This document shows, in pieces, positions 27,458 to 34,993 of a stretch of 45,607 nt of DNA; the first letter of the stretch is position 1, and each line of letters begins with the position of its first letter. The DNA lies in assembly GCF_000380965.1 (NCBI RefSeq), contig NZ_KB905563.1, forward strand, positions 42,566-88,172, written 5' to 3'. Both the position numbers and the translations under genes were made by a program. Below the pieces are notes generated by a model, which did no database searches, was not told the DNA's origin, and worked only from the letters and a program-made list of their open reading frames with translations. Source of the stretch: Paenibacillus ginsengihumi DSM 21568. Its GTDB lineage: Bacteria > Bacillota > Bacilli > Paenibacillales > NBRC-103111.

Positions 27458-28054
27458 ATGAAAATCGGATTGACGGGCGGCATCGCCACCGGGAAGAGCA
27501 CCGTGGCCTCGATGCTGCAGCGCAAGGGAGCCCCGCTGGTCGATGCGGACGTTATCGCCCGCGAAGTCGTGGAGCCCGGCAGCCCTGTGCTGGGCCGGGT
27601 GGCGGAGCGGTTCGGAAGCGATATTTTGCTTGCAGACGGCAGCTTGAACCGCAAAAAGCTGGGCGCGATCGTATTCGCCGATCCGACTCAGCGCAAGGCG
27701 CTGGAATCGCTGCTCCATCCCCCGATTCGCGCATTGATGAAGGAAAGAATGGCGCTCCTGGAGCGCCAGTATCCGGACAAGCCGGTCATCGTCGACGTTC
27801 CGCTGCTGTACGAGTCGGGCCTGGAGGCGATGTTCGACGCCGTCATGGTCGTGTATGTTCCTGCCGAGCTTCAACGGGAACGGTTGAAACAGCGCGACGG
27901 GCTGACGGAGGAGCAAGCGGAGCAGCGATTGGCCGCGCAGCTGCCGATCGAGGAGAAGCGGCGCAGAGCCGATTTCGTGATCGACAATGCGGGAACGCTG
28001 GAGGAGACGCAGCGGCAGATCGATTTGTTCTGGAAAGAAAGTGGGCTGCCATGA
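27458..28054 (+). CDS. coaE: Dephospho-CoA kinase
   Basis: Catalyses the last step of coenzyme A synthesis, phosphorylating dephospho-CoA at the 3'-hydroxyl. It has 198 residues, the normal length. The P-loop is GLTGGIATGKST at the N-terminus, followed by the DADVIAREV substrate-binding segment, VDVPLLYESGLE and the lid region ERLKQRDGLTEEQAEQRL. TAGGAGA precedes the ATG. Its stop overlaps the start of the lytic transglycosylase gene by 4 bp (ATGA), so both are probably co-translated. Confidence 0.96.
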   Translation: MKIGLTGGIATGKSTVASMLQRKGAPLVDADVIAREVVEPGSPVLGRVAERFGSDILLADGSLNRKKLGAIVFADPTQRKALESLLHPPIRALMKERMALLERQYPDKPVIVDVPLLYESGLEAMFDAVMVVYVPAELQRERLKQRDGLTEEQAEQRLAAQLPIEEKRRRADFVIDNAGTLEETQRQIDLFWKESGLP

Positions 28055-28623
28055 GATTTTGGCGAAAAAAGCGGGTGCTTGCGCTGCTTTTGCTGACCTT
28101 TGTCGCCTTGCTTTTTTTATCGAACGCAACGATCAGCCGCTGGCTGTACCCGATTCACTTCGAGAATGAAATTCGCTCCAGTGCGAAAAAATACGAGCTG
28201 GACCCCATATTGATCGCTGCCATTATCCGGGTAGAATCCAATTTCCGGGCCGATATTGAATCGCATAAGGGCGCTTACGGGTTAATGCAGTTAATGCCCG
28301 ATACGTCCGATTGGATTATCGAGACAGGGAAATTCGCTCCGGGCTACCGCCAGCTTTTGCATGATCCTTCCGTCAGTATCGAGCTTGGTTCGTGGTACAT
28401 ACATTGGCTGAACAAGCAGTTCAACGGCAATACCGCTGCCGTCATTGCCGGTTATAATGCAGGTCAAGGCAAAGTGCAGCAGTGGCTGGCGAGCGGCGTT
28501 TGGGACGGGACGCTGGAACGGGCGGATCAGGTTCCTTACGGGGAGACGCGGCATTATATTCAGAGAGTGATGTATTATTACGATAAATATAACAAGCTGT
28601 ACGCCGCAGAATGGAGACAATAG
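28051..28623 (+). CDS. Lytic transglycosylase, SLT domain
   Basis: Peptidoglycan-cleaving enzyme of 190 residues. A basic N-terminus and one hydrophobic helix (about 9-27) anchor or export it. The SLT fold shows the catalytic Glu in IIRVESNF, then GAYGLMQLMPDT and IAGYNAGQGKVQQW. It is similar in size to cell-wall-associated Slt70-like proteins of Bacillus. It overlaps coaE by 4 bp and is convergent with the spore protein gene; an inverted repeat lies between them. Confidence 0.93.
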   Translation: MRFWRKKRVLALLLLTFVALLFLSNATISRWLYPIHFENEIRSSAKKYELDPILIAAIIRVESNFRADIESHKGAYGLMQLMPDTSDWIIETGKFAPGYRQLLHDPSVSIELGSWYIHWLNKQFNGNTAAVIAGYNAGQGKVQQWLASGVWDGTLERADQVPYGETRHYIQRVMYYYDKYNKLYAAEWRQ

Positions 28624-28639
28624 GTGATCATGAAGCATT

Positions 28640-28671
28640 GGACACGCTTCCCGGGAAAAGGATGCGTGCCC
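28640..28671. terminator. Inverted repeat between convergent genes
   Basis: GGACACGCTTCC pairs with GGATGCGTGCC around a GGGAAAA-type loop with small mismatches. It lies between the transglycosylase and spore protein genes. T-runs are weak on both strands, so termination efficiency is uncertain. Confidence 0.45.
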
Positions 28672-28703
28672 AATGGTTCTTGCTTATTCCCTAAAACGTG
28701 TTA

Positions 28704-28928
28704 TTATTTGAACTGACCGGCAAGTTGCTGCTCGGCGATTTGTACCAGTCTGCGAGTAATGTGACCACCGATCGCACCAGTATCACGAGTAGCCATGTTA
28801 CCGTAGTAACCGTCTTGGGGAATGGCAATACCCAATTCTTGAGCTACTTCGTATTTCATTTGATCCAACGCGGCGTTAGCTTGCGGCACTACCAGAACAT
28901 TGCTGCTGCGGGATTGTCCTGCACCCAT
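28704..28928 (-). CDS. Alpha/beta-type small acid-soluble spore protein
   Basis: DNA-coating protein of the dormant spore core, 74 residues. The family core is present: [15 protein letters not shown], which includes the germination-protease region, and [24 protein letters not shown], which binds DNA. AAGGAGGTG lies before the ATG at 28928. A sigma-G-type promoter can be seen upstream (28959-28989), matching forespore expression. It is monocistronic. It is direct evidence that the organism forms endospores. Which ssp paralogue it is cannot be told. Confidence 0.97.
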   Translation of the reverse strand: MGAGQSRSSNVLVVPQANAALDQMKYEVAQELGIAIPQDGYYGNMATRDTGAIGGHITRRLVQIAEQQLAGQFK

Positions 28929-28958
28929 GTCTGTTCACCTCCTTGTCGTTGGTAGTCC

Positions 28959-28989
28959 TATTATGCTCGTTATGTCCGGCTTCATGTCA
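28959..28989 (-). promoter_or_regulatory. Sigma-G-type promoter of the spore protein gene
   Basis: Read on the minus strand, TGACAT (28984-28989), 18 bp, then CATAATA (28959-28965). This fits the sigma-G consensus (TGMATR, 17-18 bp, CATAMTA) with one deviation in the -35. It is 31 bp upstream of the ATG. Confidence 0.65.
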
Positions 28990-29053
28990 GGAATTCGCTG
29001 GTAAACGAAGCCGGCAATCGAATCTTCTCTCCGGGAGAAAGGAAGATCAGCTT

Positions 29054-29560
29054 ATGAAATGCCCCTACTGCGATTATCCCGGCACGAAAGTGCTAGATTC
29101 ACGGTCAGCAAACGAAAACAAATCGATCCGCCGCCGCCGCGAATGCGAGAAATGCCAGAAGCGATTTACAACGTTCGAGATGGTGGAAGAAACGCCGCTG
29201 ATCGTGATCAAAAAGGACGGCAGCCGCGAAGAGTTTAGCCGGGAAAAGGTGCTGCGCGGCTTAATTCGCGCCTGCGAGAAAAGGCCGGTTTCCGTCGAGC
29301 GGCTGGAGATGATTGTGTCCGAGGTCGAGAAGCAAATTCGCAATACGGCCCAAGCCGAAGTGGACAGCCGGGAGATCGGCGAATTCGTCATGAGCGAGCT
29401 GTACCCTGTCGACGAGGTCGCCTACATTCGTTTTGCCTCGGTGTACAGGCAGTTCAAGGATATCAATATGTTCATGAAAGAGCTGACGGAGCTGCTGTCC
29501 AGACATCAAGTCGGCGAGCTTACAGGATTGGACGATATAAAAAATAAAAATAACCAATAG
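29054..29560 (+). CDS. nrdR: Transcriptional repressor NrdR
   Basis: ATP/dATP-sensing repressor of ribonucleotide reductase genes, 168 residues. The N-terminal zinc ribbon uses C3, C6, C31 and C34 (CPYC, then CEKC). The ATP-cone occupies about residues 49-139 ([30 protein letters not shown]). The start is the ATG at 29054 after GAAAGGAAG; the frame is open upstream but unlike the family. Two NrdR-box-like sites lie 1.3 kb downstream, before the nrdG-nrdD operon (30357-30404), so its likely target is in this window. Confidence 0.97.
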   Translation: MKCPYCDYPGTKVLDSRSANENKSIRRRRECEKCQKRFTTFEMVEETPLIVIKKDGSREEFSREKVLRGLIRACEKRPVSVERLEMIVSEVEKQIRNTAQAEVDSREIGEFVMSELYPVDEVAYIRFASVYRQFKDINMFMKELTELLSRHQVGELTGLDDIKNKNNQ

Positions 29561-29562
29561 TG

Positions 29563-29592
29563 TTGACAAGTGCCCTATTGCTGTGATATGAT
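29563..29592 (+). promoter_or_regulatory. Sigma-A promoter of the tRNA operon
   Basis: TTGACA (29563-29568), an 18-bp spacer and TATGAT (29587-29592), about 60 bp upstream of tRNA-Ile. Confidence 0.85.
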
Positions 29593-29651
29593 TCTCCTTG
29601 TCGCCGCTGGTGATTGACGGTGAAGATCGGATATCAGAAGCAGCACTGCTT

Positions 29652-29729
<78 letters not shown>

Positions 29730-29745
29730 CATGTGAATTTCATAC

Positions 29746-29818
29746 GGGCCCATAGCTCAGCTGGGAGAGCGCATCGCTGGCAGCGATGAGGTCAGGGGTT
29801 CGATCCCCCTAGGGTCCA
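29746..29818 (+). tRNA. tRNA-Ala (GGC)
   Basis: A 73-nt cloverleaf. The anticodon stem CATCG/CGATG encloses CTGGCAG, giving anticodon GGC. The T-arm is AGGGG/CCCCT. The acceptor GGGCCCA pairs with AGGGTCC with a G-U pair at the third position and an A-A mismatch at 7:66. The 3' end is A followed by TAT, so CCA must be added after transcription. It has all other expected features. Confidence 0.93.
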
Positions 29819-29832
29819 TATATGAAGCGAGA

Positions 29833-29857
29833 AAACGGCAGAGATGCCGTTTTTTTG
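29833..29857 (+). terminator. Terminator of the tRNA operon
   Basis: AAACGGCA and TGCCGTTT form a stem around GAGA, followed by further T residues. It lies 15 bp after tRNA-Ala. Confidence 0.9.
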
Positions 29858-30045
29858 TTTGCCCTTTTTGTAGTAAAGCTCCAGCTCCCGTACCCCAACC
29901 CGCTGTGCCCTGTCGAGCCACTCCCCCACCAGGCTCCCGTTCGGGCCGGAGCCGATCCCATGAGCCTTCTATGAGTGAATTCGCAACAGGCACTCAAAGC
30001 ATCCCCCGACAAGTCCGGGACCGATTCCGTCAGGAAGACTTTCAG

Positions 30046-30193
30046 GCGTTATTCCTTGGCTTGAAGCCAATCTCCCCCAAATTGTTGCACGAAATGCAAC
30101 ATTTCCCTTCGTCTTGAGCAAAAAATATTGAAAATGTTGCATTTTTTGCAGGTTTCGCCGCCTCATTGCTCGATTATGCCCGGGATGGGCCGC
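30046..30193. repeat. TGTTGCA-palindrome repeat, copy B3 (left part missing)
   Basis: Aligns with the right two-thirds of B1 and B2: a GCGATGTTCC-like start, TTGAAGCCAATCTCCCCCAA, TTGTTGCACGAAATGCAACA and AAAATGTTGCATTTTTTGCA. It lacks the first palindrome. Like B2 it ends in GGGCCGCG and is followed by 19-mers. Confidence 0.83.
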
Positions 30194-30231
30194 GTATACG
30201 CCGAGTTCGCGGGCTTAATGGTGTTTGTGCA
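30194..30231. repeat. Two degenerate 19-mers after B3
   Basis: The segments 30194-30212 (ending GAGTTCGCGG) and 30213-30231 (GCTTAATGGTGTTTGTGCA) have the length and the GCTNA(A)..G..GTT(C/T)G(C/T) pattern of the 19-mers at 24918-25012. No A block follows. The bases from 30232 to 30356 show no gene; two ACCATAAGTGAGTCT / ACCATGAGTGAGTCT copies are seen near 30270 and 30303. Confidence 0.55.
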
Positions 30232-30356
30232 GCCACGCAGTCCACGGATCTTGTTCATGAGCGTAGTTCGACCATAAGTGAGTCTATCCTGGCGCCAGTC
30301 CGACCATGAGTGAGTCTGCCGGCAAGGAATGATTCGTGACCCCCATCACAGAATGC

Positions 30357-30404
30357 AAACTATATATTGTGTTATTATCCATTTTGGACAACTAAATATA
30401 GTGG
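30357..30404 (+). promoter_or_regulatory. Pair of NrdR boxes upstream of nrdG-nrdD
   Basis: Site 1 (30357-30372, AAACTATATATTGTGT) matches the palindrome ACACTATATATAGTGT at 14 of 16 positions. Site 2 (30389-30404, CAACTAAATATAGTGG) matches at 12 of 16. Their starts are 32 bp apart, three helical turns, the usual spacing of paired NrdR boxes. Site 2 ends where the riboswitch begins. Confidence 0.8.
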
Positions 30405-30579
30405 TTTATGGTGTCGATACGCATTGCGTAGATCGATTAAAAGGGAAGTTCGGTGAAATTCCGACGCGGTCCCTCCACTGTGACGGCGAGCGGCGCTGCA
30501 CTACAGCCACTGTTTCAGCAATGGGACGGGAAGGCGGCAGCGAGTGCGAAGACCCGGAGCCAGGAGACCTGCCATAAAC
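30404..30579 (+). promoter_or_regulatory. Cobalamin (B12) riboswitch
   Basis: The conserved core is clear: AAAAGGGAAGTTCGGTGAAA followed by TTCC, then GGTCCCTCCACTGTGA, CCACTG, GGGAAGG, GAAGACCCGGAG and CCAGGAGACCTGCC. P1 is formed by GTTTATGG (30404-30411) and CCATAAAC (30572-30579). It leads the nrdG-nrdD transcript, so B12 abundance should repress this class III reductase, plausibly when a B12-dependent enzyme elsewhere can replace it. The 133-nt expression platform holds a possible weak stem before TTTTTT (30661-30692); whether control is by termination or by ribosome binding is not clear. Confidence 0.93.
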
Positions 30580-30712
30580 GACAACACTGCTTGACCTAAG
30601 GTAGATAGGGAGGTGTTCTATTGTGTAGATCCGCTGAATGGATGTATACGGGGGGCATGACTGACTTTATTTTGGTCGGAAATGTCTTTTTTGCGTGCGA
30701 AAGGAGTAGCTT

Positions 30713-31390
30713 ATGCTCGCGTTCTATCCTCGGTTCATTCGAACATTCGATGATTTGCCCGGATATACTTCATTGCTGATTCATTCCTGGAACGGCTGCA
30801 ATATGCGGTGTTTCGGGTGCCACAATTCCGACGAGCTGATCGCGAAGAAACCGGATGGCCGCCATCTGGACGGCAGACAAGTCATAGACCGTCTGCAAGG
30901 GTGCCGCTCCATGTTTGAGGCGGTATTATTCAGCGGCGGCGAATTTCTGATCAATGAGTATAGCGAAATAGCCGATTGCCTCAGGGAAGTACGGGCGGTC
31001 TATGATGGGAAAATCATCGTTTTTACGAACGGAACTTACCCGCGCAAGCTTCAGCAGTTATTCGACGACAAGCTCATCGATGGAGCGCATATCGATATGA
31101 AGCTGCCGTATCATGCTTTGGATCCCGCCCAGGATCGCGAAATTTATGAAGCGGTGATCGGCATCGCTCCTTCGGAAACATACTGCAAAGCGATACTGGA
31201 GTCGGTAGAAATCGTGATTCGCCATAACAGCGATGTCAGTCAAGTCCGAACGGTGCGTTATCCCATATTAAGCGAGCATTTCTTCGATGAAATCCGAATC
31301 TATGTGGACAAGTTGAAGGATAAATATAACAGCCGTGTTCCTTATTTCATCAATCCTTATCACCCCCCTTATCAGGCATCAACACCTTAA
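30713..31390 (+). CDS. nrdG: Anaerobic ribonucleotide reductase activating enzyme (radical SAM)
   Basis: Radical S-adenosylmethionine enzyme of 225 residues that installs the glycyl radical on NrdD. The iron-sulfur cysteines are C29, C33 and C36 in CNMRCFGC, preceded by the TSLLIHSWNG segment, and GGE occurs in LFSGGEFL. It is longer than E. coli NrdG and resembles the NrdG2-type activases found next to cone-less NrdD. CGAAAGGAG precedes the ATG. It is the first gene after the cobalamin riboswitch and lies 30 bp before nrdD. Confidence 0.93.
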   Translation: MLAFYPRFIRTFDDLPGYTSLLIHSWNGCNMRCFGCHNSDELIAKKPDGRHLDGRQVIDRLQGCRSMFEAVLFSGGEFLINEYSEIADCLREVRAVYDGKIIVFTNGTYPRKLQQLFDDKLIDGAHIDMKLPYHALDPAQDREIYEAVIGIAPSETYCKAILESVEIVIRHNSDVSQVRTVRYPILSEHFFDEIRIYVDKLKDKYNSRVPYFINPYHPPYQASTP

Positions 31391-31420
31391 GCGGCAGCCT
31401 ATCGAATGGAGGAGTTTTAC

Positions 31421-33346
31421 ATGTTTCGTACTACGGAAGAGATCATCAACACGTTCACATCAAGCTCGGAAACGAAGCAGTCCGACTATCTCAAAAGGGA
31501 AAATAGCAACTTCGTGTACTCCCTTCCCCTGCTAAGGCACAACTTGACCAATCATGCGGAGGAGGAATATTTATTAAAGCACATTCTTCCGGCCAAGTTA
31601 ACCGAGCTGTATAAGGAAGGCGTTATCTATATTCACGACAAGCAATTAAGTCCGTATTGTTTAAGCGTTTCCTGCAAAGACATCGCGTTAAACGGAATTC
31701 CGACGCTGGCCAAAAATATGATGGCGTCCAAGCCAACGCGGAAACTGGATATTTTGTTGCGGCATTACAGCAATATGGTTGTGCTGATGTCTCAGCAAGT
31801 GTCCGGAGCGGTCATGCTTTCGCAGATGACCACGATATCGGCTTCTTACCTTTACATGGAGGAGACCTCGTTTGGGCGCCATTATTCAGCCGATGACTTG
31901 AGGCAATTGTTCCAAAGTCTCATTTGGGAGACGAACATGCCCTTGCGCGGCGGTTCGCAATCGGCCTTCACCAATATTACCCTGGAATTCGGAAAACCGT
32001 CCGATGAGATCAAGGATGATTTCGTTGTGATCGGCGGCTCCCCCTTAAATATTCGGTATCGGGATATTCCCTCTGAATATTTTGACCGGATCAATCGGGC
32101 GATTATCGATGTCATGAAGCAGGGGACAGGGACAGGCATTCCCTTCACCTTCCCGTTAATAACGGTACCTATTGATGACAGCTTTGACTATGACAATCGT
32201 TTGTTTCTGGAACTGCTGGATGGGATGTATCAGTGGGGCGGAGTATATTTCGAGAACTTCCGCACGGCGCCGTTCCAGGACGCGCGCTATCGCAAGCTGA
32301 ACCCTTACCTGAAGCCGCGAGATCCGGAAGTAAGCCGCAGTCTATGCTGCCGCTTGCAGATTGATCTGACGGTGCTGTCGAGAGTCGGAAGCGGTATTTT
32401 CGGCAGCTCGACAGGTTCGACGGGAGCCGTCCAGGTATTGAATTTGAATATGAATCGGGTCATGCTGGAGTACGGGCACGATGAACAGCTGATGTTTGCT
32501 CGCATCGAGGAACTGTTGAATATTATGCAGGAAGGCCACATGGCTAAACGGCAATGGATCGAGCGGAATCGGGAGCTATATCCGACGTTCTTCGCCTTGA
32601 ATCGGGATTTATCCCATTATTTCAATGTTTTTGGTGTAGCGGGAATGCATGAGGGCCTCATAAATAGCGGATATGAGGGGGGAATGAACAATGATTCAGG
32701 CAAGCGGCTGGCCCATCGTATCATGCAGTTTATGACGGAAAAGATCAATGAGTTTATAGTAAGGGATCAAGTGGCCTGCGGCATTGAGTATGCTCCGGGC
32801 GAGAATGCGGCAATCAAGCTCGCCCGTCATGATGTAAAATGGGCAAAACAGCATGGCCGGGACATCTTTGTGCAAGGCACGGGGGAAGATGTATATTTGA
32901 CATCCGGATGCATGCTTCCTTTCAGTGAGGACGATTTTGTGTTGCAGGTGGAGAACAGCGCTGAATTCCAAGCTTATGCGACCTCAGGCAGCATCCTGTA
33001 TCACTTCCTGGAAAGTAAAGTCGCTCCGGAACGATTGGCCGATTATTTAAAAAAAATATTCGACAAGCCGATCCAGTACATCACGCTAACCCCGATGTTA
33101 TCCAGTTGTCTTAGCTGCGGCCAACAAATGGCGGCGGCGGATGGCGTCAACATTGCCGGCTGCCCGACCTGCGGCAGCGACGATATCGCCACATTCAGCC
33201 GGGTCATCGGATATGTGAAGATGATCGCACGCAAGAAATTGCATGTCGACGACAAAGGCTACTATCAGGGAGAATACAACTTCTGGAGCAATTCACGCAG
33301 GTTCGACTGGAATACCCGCAAGCGGCTCAGAGAAGAAAGCCTGTGA
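31421..33346 (+). CDS. nrdD: Anaerobic ribonucleoside-triphosphate reductase (class III)
   Basis: Oxygen-sensitive glycyl-radical enzyme reducing ribonucleotides to deoxyribonucleotides, 641 residues. Near the C-terminus lies the zinc site, CLSCGQ and CPTCGS, followed by the glycyl-radical segment RVIGY with G597. A Cys pair in SLCCRLQIDL is a candidate for the thiyl position. The N-terminus begins about 40 residues before the catalytic barrel and lacks room for the usual 90-residue ATP-cone, so overall dATP inhibition may be absent. The ATG at 31421 follows GGAGGAG 6 nt upstream. Control is expected through NrdR boxes and the riboswitch. Confidence 0.95.
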   Translation: MFRTTEEIINTFTSSSETKQSDYLKRENSNFVYSLPLLRHNLTNHAEEEYLLKHILPAKLTELYKEGVIYIHDKQLSPYCLSVSCKDIALNGIPTLAKNMMASKPTRKLDILLRHYSNMVVLMSQQVSGAVMLSQMTTISASYLYMEETSFGRHYSADDLRQLFQSLIWETNMPLRGGSQSAFTNITLEFGKPSDEIKDDFVVIGGSPLNIRYRDIPSEYFDRINRAIIDVMKQGTGTGIPFTFPLITVPIDDSFDYDNRLFLELLDGMYQWGGVYFENFRTAPFQDARYRKLNPYLKPRDPEVSRSLCCRLQIDLTVLSRVGSGIFGSSTGSTGAVQVLNLNMNRVMLEYGHDEQLMFARIEELLNIMQEGHMAKRQWIERNRELYPTFFALNRDLSHYFNVFGVAGMHEGLINSGYEGGMNNDSGKRLAHRIMQFMTEKINEFIVRDQVACGIEYAPGENAAIKLARHDVKWAKQHGRDIFVQGTGEDVYLTSGCMLPFSEDDFVLQVENSAEFQAYATSGSILYHFLESKVAPERLADYLKKIFDKPIQYITLTPMLSSCLSCGQQMAAADGVNIAGCPTCGSDDIATFSRVIGYVKMIARKKLHVDDKGYYQGEYNFWSNSRRFDWNTRKRLREESL

Positions 33347-33398
33347 CTTTGCAGCCAATTGTGCCTGTCCGCTTGCTGATCAGAATATAAAATGACGT

Positions 33399-33452
33399 AA
33401 GCCTTCGGGCTTCCTCTATGCCGATCATACGAGGAGCCCAAAGGCTTTTTTT
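33399..33452 (+). terminator. Rho-independent terminator after nrdD
   Basis: AAGCCTTCGGGCTTCCTC pairs with GAGGAGCCCAAAGGCTT with single-base bulges, followed by TTTTT. Confidence 0.9.
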
Positions 33453-33502
33453 GGCTGTTGCGGCGCTCGGATAAAATTTCATCTCTTTCAGGATTTTCGG
33501 GC

Positions 33503-33572
33503 ATTTAAACGTTCGAAAAAGATGCTATAATCGTTTGTAGTTCGATATGTCGAATTACAACGAATTATGTCG
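33503..33572 (+). promoter_or_regulatory. Promoter and phased direct repeats before the exopolysaccharide operon
   Basis: A perfect -10, TATAAT, lies at 33526-33531 with a poor -35 (ATTTAA at 33503-33508). Just downstream, TATGTCG occurs at 33546-33552 and 33566-33572 (20 bp apart), and CGAATTA at 33551-33557 and 33561-33567 (10 bp apart). The helical phasing and position suggest a repressor or activator site. The leader then runs to the GTG at 33680; no c-di-GMP riboswitch was recognised in it. Confidence 0.5.
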
Positions 33573-33679
33573 TATAGCTTGATTGAAAGACCTAGAGGGG
33601 GAAGGCCGTCATGCCGCGATAGCCAATTCGGCGCTGGCCCCACATTGGACGGTGATAACATGATCGGGAGGAAATCAAA

Positions 33680-34993
33680 GTGGGCTTATACGAACAGATC
33701 GTTAACCGCCAAGAGAAAATTGCCGTCGTGGGACTAGGTTATGTGGGCTTGCCGATCGCTGTGGCCTTGTCGGAAAAAGCCGATGTCATCGGCTACGATG
33801 TCAGCGCTGCGAAGATCGACAGCTACCGCCAGGGGATCGATCTGACGGGCGATTTGGACGACGGCCGTTTGAAATCGTGCTCGGTTCGATTCACCAGCGA
33901 CGAGCGCCTGCTTGGCGAGGCTTTGTTCTTTATTGTAGCTGTGCCTACGCCGATCGGCAGCGGAAATGTGCCCGACCTGGAATACGTACGCAGCGCCAGC
34001 AGGACGGTCGGCAAGCATTTGCGCAGAGGGGCGGTCGTTGTGTACGAATCGACCGTTTATCCGGGCGTAACGGAGGAAATTTGTTGGCCCATCCTGGAGG
34101 AAGCGTCGGGCCTGAAATGCGGTCCGGATTTCAAGATCGGCTATTCCCCTGAACGCATTAATCCAGGGGATAAGGCGCATCGGCTGGAAAACATCGTCAA
34201 GATCGTATCGGGAATGGACGACGAGGCGCTAGATACGATTGCCAAGGTGTACGAGCTTGTCGTCGAAGCGGGCGTGTTCCGTGCCGAAAGCATCAAGGTT
34301 GCCGAAGCGGCCAAGGTGATCGAGAACGCCCAGCGCGACGTCAATATCGCCTTCATGAACGAGCTGGCGATGCTGTTCCACCAGATGGACATCGATACGA
34401 AGGCGGTGCTGGAGGCCGCCGGCACCAAGTGGAATTTTCTTGCATTCAGCCCCGGCCTCGTCGGCGGGCACTGCATCGGCATCGATCCTTATTATTTGAC
34501 GTACAAAGCGGAAGTTGAGGGCTATTATTCCCGAATTATTTTGGCCGGCCGGCACATCAACGACGGCATGGGCAAATATGTGGCCCAGCAAATCGTCAAA
34601 AAGCTGATGCGCCACAAGCTGAACCCTTCCGGTGCGGCGGTCGGCCTTCTCGGCCTGACGTACAAGGAGAACTGCCCGGACATCCGCAACACGAAAGTCG
34701 TCGATGTCATCCGCGAGCTCGACGAATACGGGGTGCGGACGGTCGTCTGCGACCCGGTCGCGGATAAGGAGCTGGCGATGCAGGAATACGGCATAGCCTT
34801 GGCCGAGCTGGACGAGCTGCGGAATTTGTCGCTGGTTGCGGTCACGGTGCCGCACCGGCCGTTCGCGGAGCTTGCGCCGGAGGCGTTCGACGCGATGTAC
34901 GCGCCGGGCCAGGTCAAGCCGTTCATGGACATCAAGGGCGCATACGACAAGGGGACGTTCCTGTCGCGCGGCTATGATTACTGGAGCTTATGA
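33680..34993 (+). CDS. UDP-sugar (likely UDP-HexNAc) 6-dehydrogenase
   Basis: Nucleotide-sugar dehydrogenase of 437 residues, making a UDP-uronic acid for polysaccharide synthesis with NAD+. The N-terminal Rossmann motif is VVGLGYVGLPIAVAL. YESTVYPGVTEE and GYSPERINPGD are typical of the WbpA/TviB group that acts on UDP-N-acetylhexosamines. The catalytic cysteine is C265 in GGHCIGIDPYYL. The C-terminal domain has LTYKENCPDIRNTK. The start is GTG with GGGAGGAAA upstream. Its stop overlaps the start of the PilZ-glycosyltransferase gene. Substrate preference is inferred from family resemblance. Confidence 0.9.
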   Translation: MGLYEQIVNRQEKIAVVGLGYVGLPIAVALSEKADVIGYDVSAAKIDSYRQGIDLTGDLDDGRLKSCSVRFTSDERLLGEALFFIVAVPTPIGSGNVPDLEYVRSASRTVGKHLRRGAVVVYESTVYPGVTEEICWPILEEASGLKCGPDFKIGYSPERINPGDKAHRLENIVKIVSGMDDEALDTIAKVYELVVEAGVFRAESIKVAEAAKVIENAQRDVNIAFMNELAMLFHQMDIDTKAVLEAAGTKWNFLAFSPGLVGGHCIGIDPYYLTYKAEVEGYYSRIILAGRHINDGMGKYVAQQIVKKLMRHKLNPSGAAVGLLGLTYKENCPDIRNTKVVDVIRELDEYGVRTVVCDPVADKELAMQEYGIALAELDELRNLSLVAVTVPHRPFAELAPEAFDAMYAPGQVKPFMDIKGAYDKGTFLSRGYDYWSL